This document shows positions 35,725 through 48,567 of a DNA stretch of 64,000 nt, piece after piece; position 1 is the stretch's first letter; every line of letters starts with the position of its first letter. Both the position numbers and the translations under genes were made by a program. Origin of the DNA: Edaphochlamys debaryana (lineage: Eukaryota > Chlorophyta > Chlorophyceae > Chlamydomonadales). The stretch spans positions 434,001 to 498,000 of the forward strand of contig JAEHOE010000022.1 in assembly GCA_016858145.1 (NCBI GenBank), written 5' to 3'. Under the pieces are notes generated by a model that worked only from the letters and a program-made list of their open reading frames with translations, was not told where the DNA came from and made no database searches.

Positions 35725-36961
35725 TGCTGCCTCACGTTTGTGCCTCAGTGGGTCCGATGGTCGGAATCCGGAATGTGGTCCGGCGTCGCGGGCCCCGACG
35801 CACTCGGGCGGTGCACAGGCAGTGCATGCCAGTATTGGCTGGTATGATATGCTTGAAAGGATAAGCAACCCAGCTGCTTGCCTCCTTTCTTCCCGTACAC
35901 GTCTAGGCGGAACCCATAGGTGTCGAAGTGCTGCAGCTCGGGAGCGGGAGATTACACAGGATGGGGGTGGGGCGTCCTGGCTGGGTCAAATCCCCGCGCA
36001 GTTCGAGGACCACTCCGCCCAGGCCCTCACGCTTGGGTTGTGAGCTTCCCATGTTCGCCCCCCTACAACGCCTCCCGCCATCCTGATCGTCTCGAGTGCC
36101 TACCCCACCCTCAACCGGTATTCTAGAGATGGAACCCCACATGCCCCTGCCACCTTGCCGACTGCGCCAAGCCTCCCGGGTCCACAAACGGCAGCATATG
36201 ACAGATGACTTCACTGAGCTTGGCTCCCTCGGGCCTCCTACCTCGCCAGCCCTTCTAGCTGCGCGCCCGCAGGGTTGCAACTGCCCGCCAGCAGCCAGAC
36301 CTCCCGGCGCACACGACCCACATGACCCCGCACAGGCACGAAACCCTATCAGGCGCCGTTGCTCGCAGTAATCTTACGCAAGCAAATGTATCAAAGGCAT
36401 AAGGACTTGGTGTAACGGTCATGAATCTAGCTGGGCAAGCATATGAGCCGAGCCTAAGGACCACGGCCAGCATGCGGGCGGAGCCCTTGGATGGGGTTCC
36501 CCACGTCCGCCGCTAACCGCTTACGAACCGAGCTCTCACAACAGCACGGCAATCACCCGTGCCGCAGAATGGGAAGCACAAGAATGGGAAGCACAAGCAA
36601 CTATGACTATTAAGCTGACTAAAAGGCCGCGTGACACCAGACACTAGGGCTCTTCCCTCGAGGGCCAATTCACTCTCGTCACAGGCAATTCGGTCTGTCG
36701 CTCACATCATCTCTCTCTCACGCCTGGGCATGCTTTGCTCAGATGTCCTTGCGTCGCTCGAAAGAATCTCTCAAAGGTCTTCAGTACCCCTCCTGGCGGG
36801 GTTCAAGCACCGCAGGCTCGCCATGCCCCGCGCCTCACCCCAGACCGGCCAGGGCTTGCACTTCTGCTTCAGGACCTGGCTTCTGCTAAACCATAAACAA
36901 GCTTTCCTTCCCCTGAAGTAGCTGCTCTCTGCCGCTGTTGTCGTCCTCTGCTGATGCCGCC
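35725..36961. other. Intergenic region between the zinc-cluster gene and family gene B
   Basis: No exon, RNA gene or repeat was recognised. It should contain the 3' UTR of gene B and the promoter of the 32913-35724 gene. Confidence 0.4.
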
Positions 36962-39204
36962 TCACGGCCGCCTCTCCGAATCATCCACGCTCCGTGAGTG
37001 TGGGTGGCTGCCGAGTGCGCTGTCCCGCTGCGCCATGCCCAGGCCCACGGCGACACCGATCTCCGCAAGCTCGCGGGCAACCTGGGAGCAGCGAGGAAGG
37101 AAGCAACGGTAAGAGGCAGGATGCACTGCATCCGAGGCAGGGCAGAAGTCACTACCGGTAACTCAGGCGACTTGCAAGCAGCGGGCGGCCGGGCCTACGC
37201 CGCCAGCGCAGCTCCAGGCTAGGCCAGCTGCCCCAACACACGGCCCAGCAGCAGCCACCCCCCAGGCACGCAACGACGCAACACAAGCATGGGCACGCAC
37301 CTCGCCCAGGCTGCCCCAGCTGAAGAGCACGTCAAGCAGGGTCTTGGTTCCGAACGTGATGTCGTGGTGGAAGGTCCAGTCCACGGACCCGACTGCGTTG
37401 GCCAGCGTCGTCAGGTTGGCGGCAGCCCAGGCCACGGACGCTCTGAGGGGAATGCAGGCAGGGGGCATGGGTGGGAAAGGGTGAAAAGGGCGGGCAGGCG
37501 AGACGTGGGGGGTACCGGTATCGCAAGCATCACAACATACTATTGGTACCTACAAGGCTTCACACAGCGCCTAATGTCCCGCGGCCGCCTCATGCAATTT
37601 GGTCACGGCACCTCAGAGCAGCACCAGGGCCTGGGCACCACGCGCCCCTCGTAGACCCACTGCCCTGCCCATCGCCCACGTGCTCACCCGGCGACCACCG
37701 CCCGCACGCGCCGCTCCGTGACGTCCCTCTCCTGCGCCTCCCGGTCGCCCGAGTGCAGCGCCTCCGCCAGGGACCGGGCAATGGCCTCCGCCGGCCGCCC
37801 CGTCCCCGCACCGGCCTGACCCAGATCGACGCTCACGCAGCCGCCCCCCGCCACGGCCGCCAGCGCGGAGCTGACCGGGCAGCAGGCGCCCTCCGCCGAG
37901 GCCGCGGCGCCCCAGCCGCTGGACGCCAGCGGGCCGCCGTCAGCCGCTGCGGGCGCAGCGGCGGAGCCAGAGCTGTTGAGGGCGAGGGGGCGCCTGCCCA
38001 GGCCCGTGCGCCCGGGGCGACGCGCGCCTGCCACGCCGCCGCTGCCCGCGCCCACGCCCGCAGCCGCAGCCGCGATCTCCACGGCTGTACCGCCGTCCTG
38101 GTTGGCCATGTTCCGCAGCTGCCGGGAGAACCGGACCATGTTGCGAGAGGCGAAGAAGGAGGAGGCCTCCAGGTCGCGTGCGGCCAAGTCCCGCGCGCGA
38201 CTGAGTGTGGGTGCCAGGGCCAGCTGTTTGGGCCCCATGCCCGCAGGCGTCACCAGGTCCGGTGCCTGCACCGGCGTGGGCCGGGAGAAGACTGCCTGCC
38301 GCTCCCCGATTTCCGACTGCGCCTGCAGGAGTGCGCTCGCTTCAGCGGCCTTGGCCTTGGCTGCTGCGTGCGAGCGCGGGGCTGTTTGGGGCAGCATGGG
38401 GATCAGCGGCGGCGGGTTGGGGTCGAGCGGCGCGAGGCCGCTGACGGTGGCGGTGCCGGTGATGGCGAAGGCGGCGGCGGTGGTGGCGACGGAGGAGGCG
38501 GCGTCGCTGAGGAAGCGGGCGGTGGCAGCGCCCGCGCCCGCGAGCGCCGCTGCTGTAACGGCGGAGCGTTGGCGGGCGCTCATGGTGGCGGGGATGGGTG
38601 CGAGGCTCTTCTGGACCATGCTCCACACGCGGCTCGTAGAGATGTTCCAGCTGGGCAGGCAAGATGGCCCTGTCCCTTTGGCCTTTGGCGAGGACGGCAG
38701 GGGGGACTCCGCCGCTGCGGCCGAGGCGCCGGGCGGGACGGTGTTGACCCGCAGCAGCTCCCCGACTTTCTGGTCGACTTCCTGGTCGCCAGTGGCTGTG
38801 TCCGCCAGTGCCGCGACCGTTTGCCCATCGCAGCTATGCTGTGCAGAGTCTTTCACTTGCTCGCTCGTTAGAAACTCAGAAACGTCTGAGCCACGGCGAG
38901 CATGCGCTCCACCCCGCTTTGCAAGCGGAGTGGGAGAGGAGAGCACAGAAGCGTGCAGCGTGCGGCGGGGGCTCGCATCTCGGCTTCCAGCGGCTGGGCT
39001 GCATCCGGCCGCGGCAAGGGTTGTTGCGGAGGTGCCGCGCCTAGGCGGGTTGCGAGCGTAGGTGTTGCTCGCGTCCGGAGGTCGGACGCCCCTTAACATG
39101 GCCCCGCAAAAAGTGCTTTTGAGGCGCAGAATTTGGGGCGTGGTCAAGCGAAATAACAGGTAAGGTCCCTCTGGCGTTGTAGGGAGTCGCAGCAGTGTAA
39201 GCAC
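36962..39204 (-). CDS. LPSWDI-family protein B
   Basis: Three exons in reading order: 39204 (or 39100) to 37688, 37442-37301 and 37081-36962, giving about 590 residues. The start is uncertain: ATG codons in frame lie at 39204 and 39100. Shared features: CLPSWNIS followed directly by TSRVWSMVQKSL, Ala/Val-rich helices, PAGMGPKQLALAP, SSFFASRNMVRFSRQLR (17 residues identical to member A), RRVRAVVAG, ASVAWAAANLTTLANAVGS, then LAEIGVAVGLGMAQ. The intron found after the LPSWDI motif in A, C, D and E is missing here, and no YQxG exon was seen. The two C-terminal introns are in the same places as in A and C. Function is unknown. Confidence 0.72.
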
Positions 39205-40954
39205 ATGAAATTCAATTGAGGTTGTGGAGTGGCCCGGGGGAAACTGGGGAAGTCAGGGAGGATTCCGACCGGCAGTTTCCAGCAGATGCCCGCGCGCGGC
39301 GCCAGCTTGCGCCGGCTGGTGCCGCCCAGTCTGCCCACTTGGGAACGTGCGCTACTGGTGCCATGGGTGACTGACTGCCCTATTGCGTTGGCTACTTCCC
39401 CTTGCTCGCGGCGTACCGTGTTACGTGCGACACCCTGCCCCCCCGATGTCTCGCCCTGCCCTCTCTCGCGAGTGCATTCCTCATTCCCCCACAGTATGTA
39501 TCAAGTTGTGCCTGGTGGTCTACGCACACGGCCAACTCGTCACTGAGCACCGGGCCCCCGACGTCAATTGAACCCGATAGGCTACCCAGCTGGGATATCT
39601 TCTAGAAACAGAAGCCGCAAGCAAATGATAGGAACCTCAGCACGCTCACCCAGTAAGCCAACACATGGGTCATCACAAAGACAGGAATGGCTGCCGAAAG
39701 GCAGGCACGGAATAGAGACGTACCAGAGCAGGGTACACTTTGCACCCCTGGTGCTGCTAGCTGTGACCGCAGCGCCGCCTTGTCACCTCTCCAAGCACAG
39801 CACAAATTATGGCGTAAAGAGGAAACTACCAAGCGTACGACGATTAATACAGGGACCCTTGGCGGGCAAGCTGTGTGCCCCATCAGTGAAGAACACGCAA
39901 AACCCTTGGCAGCAGCTATCAGCTCACCTGCCGTGCGGGCCGAGTATCAACAAGGCCCTGACAAGGGTGCCAGCAGGCACAGCACTAAACAGAGGCAGTT
40001 CAGAGGCCACTCGACTAATCCTACTGCGTGACTACACGGGAGCAGCAACCTCAATCTGAGGCCACAAGATTGCCAACGCACCAGACAAGGCAAGGCAAGA
40101 CTCGACACGCCAGCCCATACAGACCTGCCTTCACTCTCACACCTCAGTCGCAACACCGCGTCCGTCCTCCCTCTAAGGCCTGAGCACACGCACCCCTCTC
40201 CACAGAGTACCTACTCAGTGATTTAACACAGATAGAGTGTCGCACACGTTGAACATGTGCTGCTGCCAGGAATGAGGTAAAGGCCCAAGTCCTCTTCATT
40301 CCCACCAGCAGCCATACGGCTCACAATTGGCCAATGAGCCATTATGGTGTGTACGCCAGTCGCCGACTCGCCTCAGGCTGGGCATAGCGTGAATAAACCC
40401 CCTGCCCTCCCCGCCTGCCTCCTGCGCTCTTTCCCGTAAAGCCAGTACCCTCTCACGCAGTCCTGCGATACACTCGACAAGCAGAAGCTCTCCTGCGCGC
40501 ACTTCGGTGAAAGAATTCTCTACCTTCCGTTAGATGATGCTAACCCCTACCCGCCCCCTCACCCCCTACACAATAACGGTACGGCGTCTTGGCCCCTGCA
40601 TTCTGTTGTGACCCGCAGCTCGTCTCTCGCTCCCGTCCCATACCTTATCTGCCCCTTCTTTCTATTGAACATCAGCCGCGGCGGTGACCACTCCCTTTCC
40701 CTCCTCTCTCTCTAACCTCAGTCCCATGATGATAATGACTCTGAGGCCCGCGGGCCGCAGGGGGCGGCCGTGTCTCCGGTGATGCTCGGCAGCAGTGCCC
40801 AGCTGGCAGCCGTGGGCTGGCCTTGTCTGTGCTGCACTGCAAAATAGCATTTGCCCGTGCTGGTCCGCTCTATCTTGCATATCCTCTGCGCATGACCTCT
40901 ACTGACCCTCACCTCTATAAGCTATGGATGCCTCGGGGCATGCGGACCAGCTGT
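39205..40954. other. Intergenic region between family genes B and C
   Basis: This 1.75 kb shows no exon matching the family. A 68-codon minus-strand frame at 40296-40502 looks protein-like but has no support from splice sites or homology. Confidence 0.4.
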
Positions 40955-43900
40955 CTACCCGCTGGACTCGTGTGCCTCTGCCGCCGGCTCCCGCGCCTCC
41001 TCCCCGTGGTCCAGCCCCTCCCGCCACAGCTCCTCCGCCTCGCAGGCCTCGTCGAGGGAATCGTGGGCGGGGCCCTGAGCCATGCCCAGGCTCACGGCCA
41101 TCCCGATCTCGGCAAGCTCGCAGGCGACCTGCACGGGACAGGCGCAACGGCAAAGACAAGTGGTCCTTCAGGATGGGCTAGTTGAGTAGGAGTGGACAAG
41201 GGGACACAGGAGGTAGCCAGGGCCCAGAAGGCAGCAGTGAGGTGCATCTCCCACCTCGCCAAAGTTGGGCCAGTTGAAGAGCAGGTCCAGGATGGCCTTG
41301 GTGGAGTTGGGCAGGTCGTGTGAGAAGTCCACTCCGCCCAGCGCCTGGGCCACCGTGAACACGTTGACCGCTACCCACGCCACAGAGGCACTGGGGCAGG
41401 GAGCACAAGAATGTTAGTGATTGCACCTGTGCAGAGCAGAAGCTTCATCATGCAGCTGTGGAGAAGCAAAATGTTGGAGACGAGCCAAGCCGAATATCCG
41501 CAGGCGCTACACCCGGCGCCCCAGCCACTCACCCAGCGACGACGGCGCGGACGCGACGGCCCACGCCGTGGCGTGTGCATGCGGAGGCGTTGGGACCCAC
41601 GAGCACGTCCGTGAGGGCCTGGGCTATCAGACCCGCGATGCTGCCGGTGACGCTGCTCTTCTCCGTCAGGGCGGTGCTTGCGGCGCCGTTGAGGGTCCCT
41701 CCGTTGCTGCTGCTGAAGTCCACTGCACCGGAACCGTTGCCAGTCGCGTCCACTGCGAAATGCGCAAAGGGTGTCGGGGCACTGACGGGGCTGTCGCCCG
41801 CACCTACGCCACCGCCGCCGCCCGTCTGCTGGGCGTCGCTTCCCGTCTCCCGGGTCATGCGCTTTGCCAGGGCGCGGACCGCTCTGCCGACGGTGCCGTT
41901 GAGGTCAGCGCTGCCGCCAGCGCTGGCGGCGGCAGCCAGCGCTGCAGCGGCAACGTCGCCACCTACGTCGGCGGCGCCGCCAGATGACCGGGTGGTGATG
42001 CGCGTGTAGAGTCCGCCGATGCTGAGCAGGCCGGAGCGCTGACGGCCAAGCAGGTGGCGGGGCAGGCCGGCGGTGTGGTAGGAGCGCGAGGGCAGCAGCG
42101 TGAGGGCGCGCGGGCCCATGCCGGCCGGCGTGGGCGGCAAGCTCCTGCAGCCGCCGCGGGGGCCAGCCTTCCCGGCGGCCGCGGCCTCGTCGGCTGAGCG
42201 CGCTGGGGGCAGGGCGCCAACAGTGGGGACCGGGGCCCATGAAACGCCGAGGCGGCCGGTGCGGGGTGACGGCGCGACGGCTTCCACTCCAAAGACCACG
42301 TCTGGCCCGAGAAGGGCGGCGGGGAAGGAGCGGGTGCCAGGTGTGGCGGCGGTGGTGCAGCCGTAACCTGCCGAGGCACCCCAGGAGGGGCCCGCGGCGG
42401 TCGGGGTGGTGGGCGACGTGAAGATCAGACCCGGGGGCAGGTTAACGAGGCAGGAGATGCTCGGACGCTCGGTCATAACGGGTGCTTGGGAGGGGTGGGG
42501 TGCCGCGTCCGCTGCTGATCCCCCGCCGCCCGCGACCGTGCCCACGACCGTGAGGGCGGCCGCTGTGGCGGCGGCTGCGGTGGCGTTGTCCAGGGCTGCC
42601 TTGGTCGCGGCTTTGGAGATCGCCACAACGGCGGCGGGGGCAGTGGACCGGCCCGTGGGGGCAGCGAGGTGCTCGGGCCGTACCGTGATGTGCTGAGCCA
42701 CCGCCGCCTCCGCCATCGCCCACACGCGGCTCCTGGGGAGGTGAGAGAGGGCCGCAGCAGTTAGACAAGGCCGCCGCCAGGCCTCTTCCCGTCAGGTCAC
42801 TTCAGCCTCAAACCACATCACTCTTTGCCACCTCATGCATCCCAGCCCACCTGGCAATGTCCCATGAGGGCAGGTACGGCCGCCACGCATCGAACGGGTG
42901 CGGGTCAGGCAGCCGCTCATCCGACCGCTGCACGGCCGCAGCCCTGGGCGCCGCCAGGGACCCAACCACGTCCGCCAGGCGCTGAGGGCTGCAGCTGGAG
43001 GCGGCGGTGGAAGCGGCTATAGTGGCGAGACTCATGCTGCTGACGAGGCTCCAAGGCTCCGCCTCGGTGCTCATAAGCTCAGAGCTGATGCTCTGTAGCC
43101 CCATGCCGCCAGCCGTCAGGCACGCGGTCTCGGTCGTCTGTTCACGTGCCATGCTCCCCGCCTCGTCGTCGCTGTCAGAGTCTGTGAAACTGCTTTGTTG
43201 GCGCCGGCGGTGCTGCGCCAGGTGGGCTGCCGCCACCGCTGCCGCGCGCGCGCGCTCTTCGGTCAAGCGGTGCAGGCGGACGGAGGAGTGCTGGTCCAGG
43301 AAGATCGGCTCCTTGCCTGCGGGGAAGCGTGGCACACAGGGCAAACATGAGGTTTGGGACTATGTACGGCGCAAGCCTGGTCACTTGGAGGCGCGAGAAG
43401 CTTCAGACGCGGGGGAGTATCAGGGGCTCACGGCATGCCGCAACCCTGCAACGCGTCATTCCTCATGCCCACAAGAGGCGCCCATAGAGTGACTGACCCG
43501 TCTGATAGAGGTCCAGACGGCCAGTGATCTCCTCCTCCTCCGCGAAGACTATGCGGGGTGATCCTTCGTCGGACATGCTGGGTTTGCGCTCCTGTGGGCA
43601 GGTTTGGGCGCACCAAAACCGGGCCGCGGGAGGTGGGCACCTGCTGTTGCGTGCGTGCCGGTACGATATCAACGGGCGGCTGGGGTCCAGGTCGCGGGCC
43701 TGCGCACTGCGCGCGGTTGCCCACCGAGGGATGCGCCTGGCTTAGCAGGGCTCTGGCCAGGCTGGAGAGAGACGCGGGCCTCGGGATGGCGTTGCCATCG
43801 ATGGCTGGATTGCTCCGCACGGGACTCAAGTCTCGCGATGAAGGCTGAGCTCCCACAGCAACGCAGGAGCTGCTCTCGCGGCTTGACGCAGGTGCGGAGA

Positions 43901-43976
43901 ACGAGCCCCCAGACCCGCCGGATTCTCTTTCGGCAAGCTTCTTGCGCGAGCTGAAGCGCAGTCGCACTAGAGACAT
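40955..43976 (-). CDS. LPSWDI-family protein C
   Basis: Six exons in reading order: 43976-43725, 43591-43498, 43316-42851, 42732-41533, 41390-41255 and 41128-40955, giving 773 residues with every phase closing. Parts: MSLVRLRF start, like MALARLRL of member E; an exon ending DLYQTG; KEPIFLDQHSSVRLHRL; YLPSWDIAR; RVWAMAEAAVAQH; an Ala-rich helical stretch with ISKAATKAALDNATAAAA; PAGMGPRALTLLP; RRVRAVVAG; ASVAWVAVNVFTVAQALGG; DLPNSTKAILDLLFNW; and LAEIGMAVSLGMAQ, then an acidic tail. An alternative upstream ATG at 44084 exists, but 43976 matches member E. It lies tandem with B and D on the minus strand. The central exon is closest to member E. Function is unknown. Confidence 0.78.
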
Positions 43977-45950
43977 GCTTGCAACGCCGTCCTTGTCAAA
44001 GCTGACAGAGGCTTGTGGTGATCGCAGCAACTTTGGGGGTCGATGGTAGGGTCGGACTGCCTTGCTTGCAAAGGAAGCAATCACGTTGATATAATGCCTG
44101 ATACCTAGGTGAGACTACAGAGCTTGGTCGAAGCCTTGAGACGCTGGATGCTTCTGTACACGGGTGCAGAAAGAGTGGGACACTGGGGGCCAGCGGGGAT
44201 ACGGTTTCTCGCGCCCGCCCGTTGTTGGGCAGCAATGCCGCGCACTCAGCTCTCTAGCCTTCGCGGTTGAAGCAGTAACATGCGTGTCGCGAGATCTCTG
44301 CTACAGGCAGAGGTCCTGACCCGGCTCTAGTCCGTTTCGCTCGACGGGCAGGTGCGCACCTGCACGCGGTCGTGTTGCTAGCAGTCCACCTGGCAGTCAC
44401 CTCGCGTGGCACGCGCCCTCACGCGCAGTCTCACAGAACCACCCTACACGTAGGACCATCCTACATATCGGGTGTGTAACGAGTGACGCGTGACGGAGGG
44501 TGACAGGCGTGCTACCGTACCGGGGAGTGCATGCCCCCCCCCCGCCCAGGCGACGGCGCGGCTGCCGGCTGACACCATCAAGCATCAGCCCCCATCAAGA
44601 CCTCGTGGCCAGAGGACCGCCAGCCCTTGGGAGCGTCTCCAGGCTGGGAACCCCGGGATCGGCCACGCCGCATCGCCGCTTTGAACACGGCAGCCCACAG
44701 AGAGCTACGGCTGCAGCGGTGCCGGAATCGAATTCAGGAACCCCCCGGAGTCATGGGTGATGGCACGAGGGGCCTCTGCCAGCTTGCGGCATTGACAATG
44801 GCTGGGGGCCTGGGATCTGGGCTTCTGGGGGGCGAGGATAAAAGGGCCGTGGGGTTCTGGGCCAACGGCGCCTCTACCATCGCCAACAAGCGGTTCCTAG
44901 CTGCTTGGGCGGCCAAGAAGGGTAGCGGCCGCACGCCCAGGGCTCGGGCGATACCCCGTGAGCCACAGCTCAAAGGCCCACAGCAGTTCACACGCAGATA
45001 GGGTCTGTGCCCTCCACCATATCACACCTCCACCCAGGGCGCCGCCTCCATAATGGGGCCCCTCATCATCAGCTGGAACAGGGGAGGGACCCCCTCCTGC
45101 GTTGGCCCGCGGCGCCAGAAGGATGCGCGAAAGGAGGCGTGGAGAGACCAGATTATGACGTTAGGCAGGGGCAATTCCTCGACTAACCTTTTAGCATAAT
45201 CTCGCGGACTCCGCCTGGAGGCCGCTTGACCCAAGCTAGCATTATGGACCGTGGACAATGGACGGAGACAACAGGCGGCACGAGAAAGGCGTGGATCTCA
45301 TTACAACCCCTGACCCTGCGCGGCAGTTGCAGCCGCAGGAATTCCCTAGAGCGAACTGAAGCCAGCGGGTTTCGCCCGTTGCGTGCTGGAAAGGCACCAA
45401 CGACACTACCCCCCTGCCATCCGACGCACTTTGCCATCTATCGAGAGGTACAGTAAAGCGAATGCATACACCACTCCTGCGAGCTACCTGCGGGGGGCGA
45501 AGGGGCCCAAAACTCCGCCGCTCCCAGACACAAAACTTGGCGTTACGATCTACTCCAGACACATATCTCAGATGCAGATGGCAGCTCTTCTAGTTCCTCG
45601 CCTACAACCCAGCCAAGTTGATCACGTAGGCGAGGTTTTTGATGTGTTGCTGACAGTGCTCAGTGCTGTACGGGTCTAACCGCCTTCGATGCATGCGGTC
45701 CGTCATTTCCGTTGATCACATGACACTTTCTTGGTTGGCGGGACCGAGGGACGCCCTCGGCCGAACGCATGCAGGCCAATGCAGCCCTGCTCCATAGTGC
45801 ACAAACGCGCCCGTATGCGGCGCTCACCCCCGTGGCAGCTGGTCATTAGAAGACGATGGTCCAGCGAAAAAGGTTTCAAAAGCGGAACCTTGCGGCCACG
45901 GCCATCACAGCTCACGCTCTCCGGCGTCGTTTTCCCTCCGCCTCCGCCCC
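43977..45950. other. Intergenic region between family genes C and D
   Basis: It contains a decayed family fragment at 44779-44896 and otherwise no supported exon. An 82-codon plus-strand frame at 44753-45001 runs antisense to that fragment and is most likely not a gene. Confidence 0.45.
44779..44896 (-). pseudogene. Relic fragment of an LPSWDI-family gene
   Basis: Read on the minus strand, these bases match the start of the central exon of members C and E. The translated stretch has LAMVEAPLAQN where E has WAMAEAAVAQH, then a Pro-rich part and PPAIVNAAS where E has APAAIVAIS. About 40 of the first 51 bases match E by eye. A CTAG acceptor-like site precedes it at the expected exon start. No other family exons were found around it, so it is taken as a decayed copy. 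Confidence 0.6.
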
Positions 45951-48567
45951 TCACTGCGGGCCGCCCGCGCCTCCGCCCGCGCTGCGCTGCGCCATGCCCA
46001 GCGTGACGGCGATGCCGATCTGCAGGAGCTCCCGCACGTTCTCCAGCACGCTGGGTCCGCTGGCCGCCAGGTCCAGCACCTGCGCCGCGGAGCCGAACAA
46101 CACGGGTGGGGAGGAGGGGACCGTCAGCGACCTTGACCATGGCTGGCGCTCAACAGCCCACATAATTCACACCAGGAGCCGGTCTCCGGGCTACAGCCCT
46201 CTGGCATGACACCGAGCTTGGGGACGAGCCCGCAGAAGGCCCGGGTGGCCCGTGCCACTCACCAGCCTGGCGCTGTGCTCGAAGTCGTGCTCGAAGTCCA
46301 GCGAGCAGAGCGCGCCCTGCATGGAGTGCACGTGCAGCACGAAGCACGCCACGCTCATGCCAGCCACCGTAGCGCGCAGCCTCTGGCGCAGCAGGGAGCG
46401 CAGGCCCTCGGAGGCGGCGGGGCCCAGCACGGCGTCCGCCGCGGCCGTGGAGGCGCCCTTGATGGCCTTGCCCTGCGGATGGGGAAGGGGCAGAGGCGAA
46501 GGAGGAGAGGTAAAGACTTGGCTTTGTTGGAGTGAAGGTACGCAAGCGAGAGGGCATGACCGAGCGGCCGACCCAGATGGCATTTTCTTGGCTGGCCGAT
46601 GGCGCCTCTTGTCACAACTGAGCCACCGCGCCGCTATACTCGGCCCCTCGCACCCGTCCGTGCGCGCACCTGCCACTTGTTGAGCAGGACATCCCCGGCC
46701 GTGTTCACGGCCTGCGCCGTGACCATAACCGGGACGAGGTTGCTCGCCGCCCCAACCGTGGTTGTGACAGCCGCGAAGGCGCTGGCCGCGGCCTGCGTGG
46801 CGTTCCCGACGGCGGCAAAGGCGCTGGTCCCGACCACGATACCCGCCGCAAACGCGGCAGTGTGTTTGGGGTTGCTGCCAAGGTTGGACTTGCCGAGCGG
46901 CTTACGCTCCGTAGCGGCCGCCTGGAGGCCCCCAGGGGCGCCCGACGAGGCCCCCGCATCCGCGCCCGCGCCCGCGTGGGCGGCGTCATGGCTGCCCAGG
47001 TCGCTGGTGTGGCCCCGCAGGCGGGCCATGGAGCGGGCGCGCAGGAAGCTCATGGACGGCGTGAGCGCCAGAGGCAGCGGGCCGAGGCCCTTGGGCGCGG
47101 GCTGCGCAGCGTGCCGGCCCAGGGTCATGACTCGGCCCAGGCCGGGGCCCGCGCTGGGCGCTGCGCCGCCGTGGCTTGACGCGGCCGAGGAGGAGGTGGG
47201 TGCGTTGTCGGGGTCGCCGTGGCTTGGCTTGGCCAGGAGCTGATTCAGGAGCTGGAGCTCCTCGTCGAGGGCGAGCGGCGTCTGGACGTGGTGGGTTGCG
47301 AAGGGGGTGGCGTTGCGGAGGGGAGAGTCGGTGCTGCTGCGCTGGGGAGCGGAGGGTTCCCGGGTGGCGTTGGCGGAGGTGAGGGCGCTGGTCGAGGGGG
47401 AGGCGACGGCCGAGGACGCCTGGATTGCGGCCTCCATGGCTGCGGCCTCGCGCATGTGCATCAGGCTCGCCTCCACCATGAGCCAGACCTTGCTCCTGCG
47501 GGTGACAGAGGTAGGAGCAGGCGGTGAGCGAGGCGTGGGTGCAGGAAGGGGACAAGTCGGCGCTGTGCTTCCGATGCAAAAGTGGCCTCCAGGAAAAGCC
47601 CCATTGCGTTGGGCAGATTCCACCCGGCCACCAACGGCATTAGGAAGCATTTGGTTACAGGGGGTGCCTCCCCGAGCCAACGGCATTAGTCTGGGCAAAC
47701 CAGACGGCGCCGTTGCACGGGCGCCATACGGGCTCCCGCCTCATGCACAGGTGCGTGAACCTCCGTTGTCCCAGAAACCACCCGCCGCGCCTTCCTTGCT
47801 CCTCTACCCAGCACCGCCATCGACTTGTTTAGCGTCAGCAATGACCCCAAGCACGCGACCAGCAGTTAGGAGTTGTGACTGTTCCCGCGCTCTGCAGTCC
47901 AGCCGAACGTCAGTCCGACGGTCCAACCGACACCATTTCCGCACCTGCAGATGTCCCAGCTGGGTAGGTACGGGTACCGAGCTGCCATGCCAGAAGTGCT
48001 GACATGCTCGGGTGCGGGCAGCGCCGCGGGTTTCTCCAGCGCCGAGCCATCGATTTCCTCGGTCGGCTCGTCGGCGACCGCCCGGACGTGGGCCAGCGCC
48101 TTGAATGTGTTGTGCCTCTCAAACCTGAAGCGGAAAAGCCAGCGAGTCAAGAATCAACGACCCAGCAACGGCAGACACGACCCGACAGCTCGCGGCGACC
48201 CGCCTTCTGCTCACCACAACGGCTTGCCTCCCGTCTGCTCCGCAAAGCTAGGGCATACGTCCAGGGTCAGGTTGGGGGCGGGGGCTTGCGAGAACGAGGG
48301 CCGCTGCGCAAAGGCGTCCGCATCATCCTCCTCCGCGGCTGCTGCGGAGTTGTTTAGCAGGCTAGCACCGCGACTCGGAGTCCCTGGCGGACTTCCACAG
48401 GGGGTGCCCGCCAGCGGGGTGCCGGTCAGAGGCGTGCCTAGCACCTGGTTTAGCCCGAGGCCAGAAGCCGTTGACCTCGTCCGAGCGTGGCTGGGCTTGA
48501 TGAGGTCACGAGGCTCAGTCGACCTCGTGGCCGTGGCCGTGGAAGCGCCAGCCGCGGTAATGCTCAT
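45951..48567 (-). CDS. LPSWDI-family protein D (divergent member)
   Basis: Five exons in reading order: 48567-48215, 48124-47945, 47495-46670, 46472-46263 and 46079-45951, giving 565 residues. Parts: a Ser/Thr/Pro/Gly-rich N-terminus, then GGKPLWFERHNTFKAL in place of the usual IFL exon, YPYLPSWDICR, KVWLMVEASLMHM, KGLGPLPLALTP, Ala/Val-rich helices, LRATVAGMSVACFVL, DFEHDFEHSARL and LLQIGIAVTLGMAQ. The intron inside the VAG codon of A, B and C is absent, so that junction is fused, while an extra intron lies before GKAIKGAS. The intron after LPSWDIxR keeps position and phase. It is the most diverged member by eye. Function is unknown. Confidence 0.75.

Noticed and set aside
40296..40502. 68-codon minus-strand frame with helix-like composition
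   Set aside because: No splice, promoter or homology support; too short to trust in GC-rich DNA.
44753..45001. 82-codon plus-strand frame
   Set aside because: It runs antisense to the relic family fragment, which explains the open frame better.
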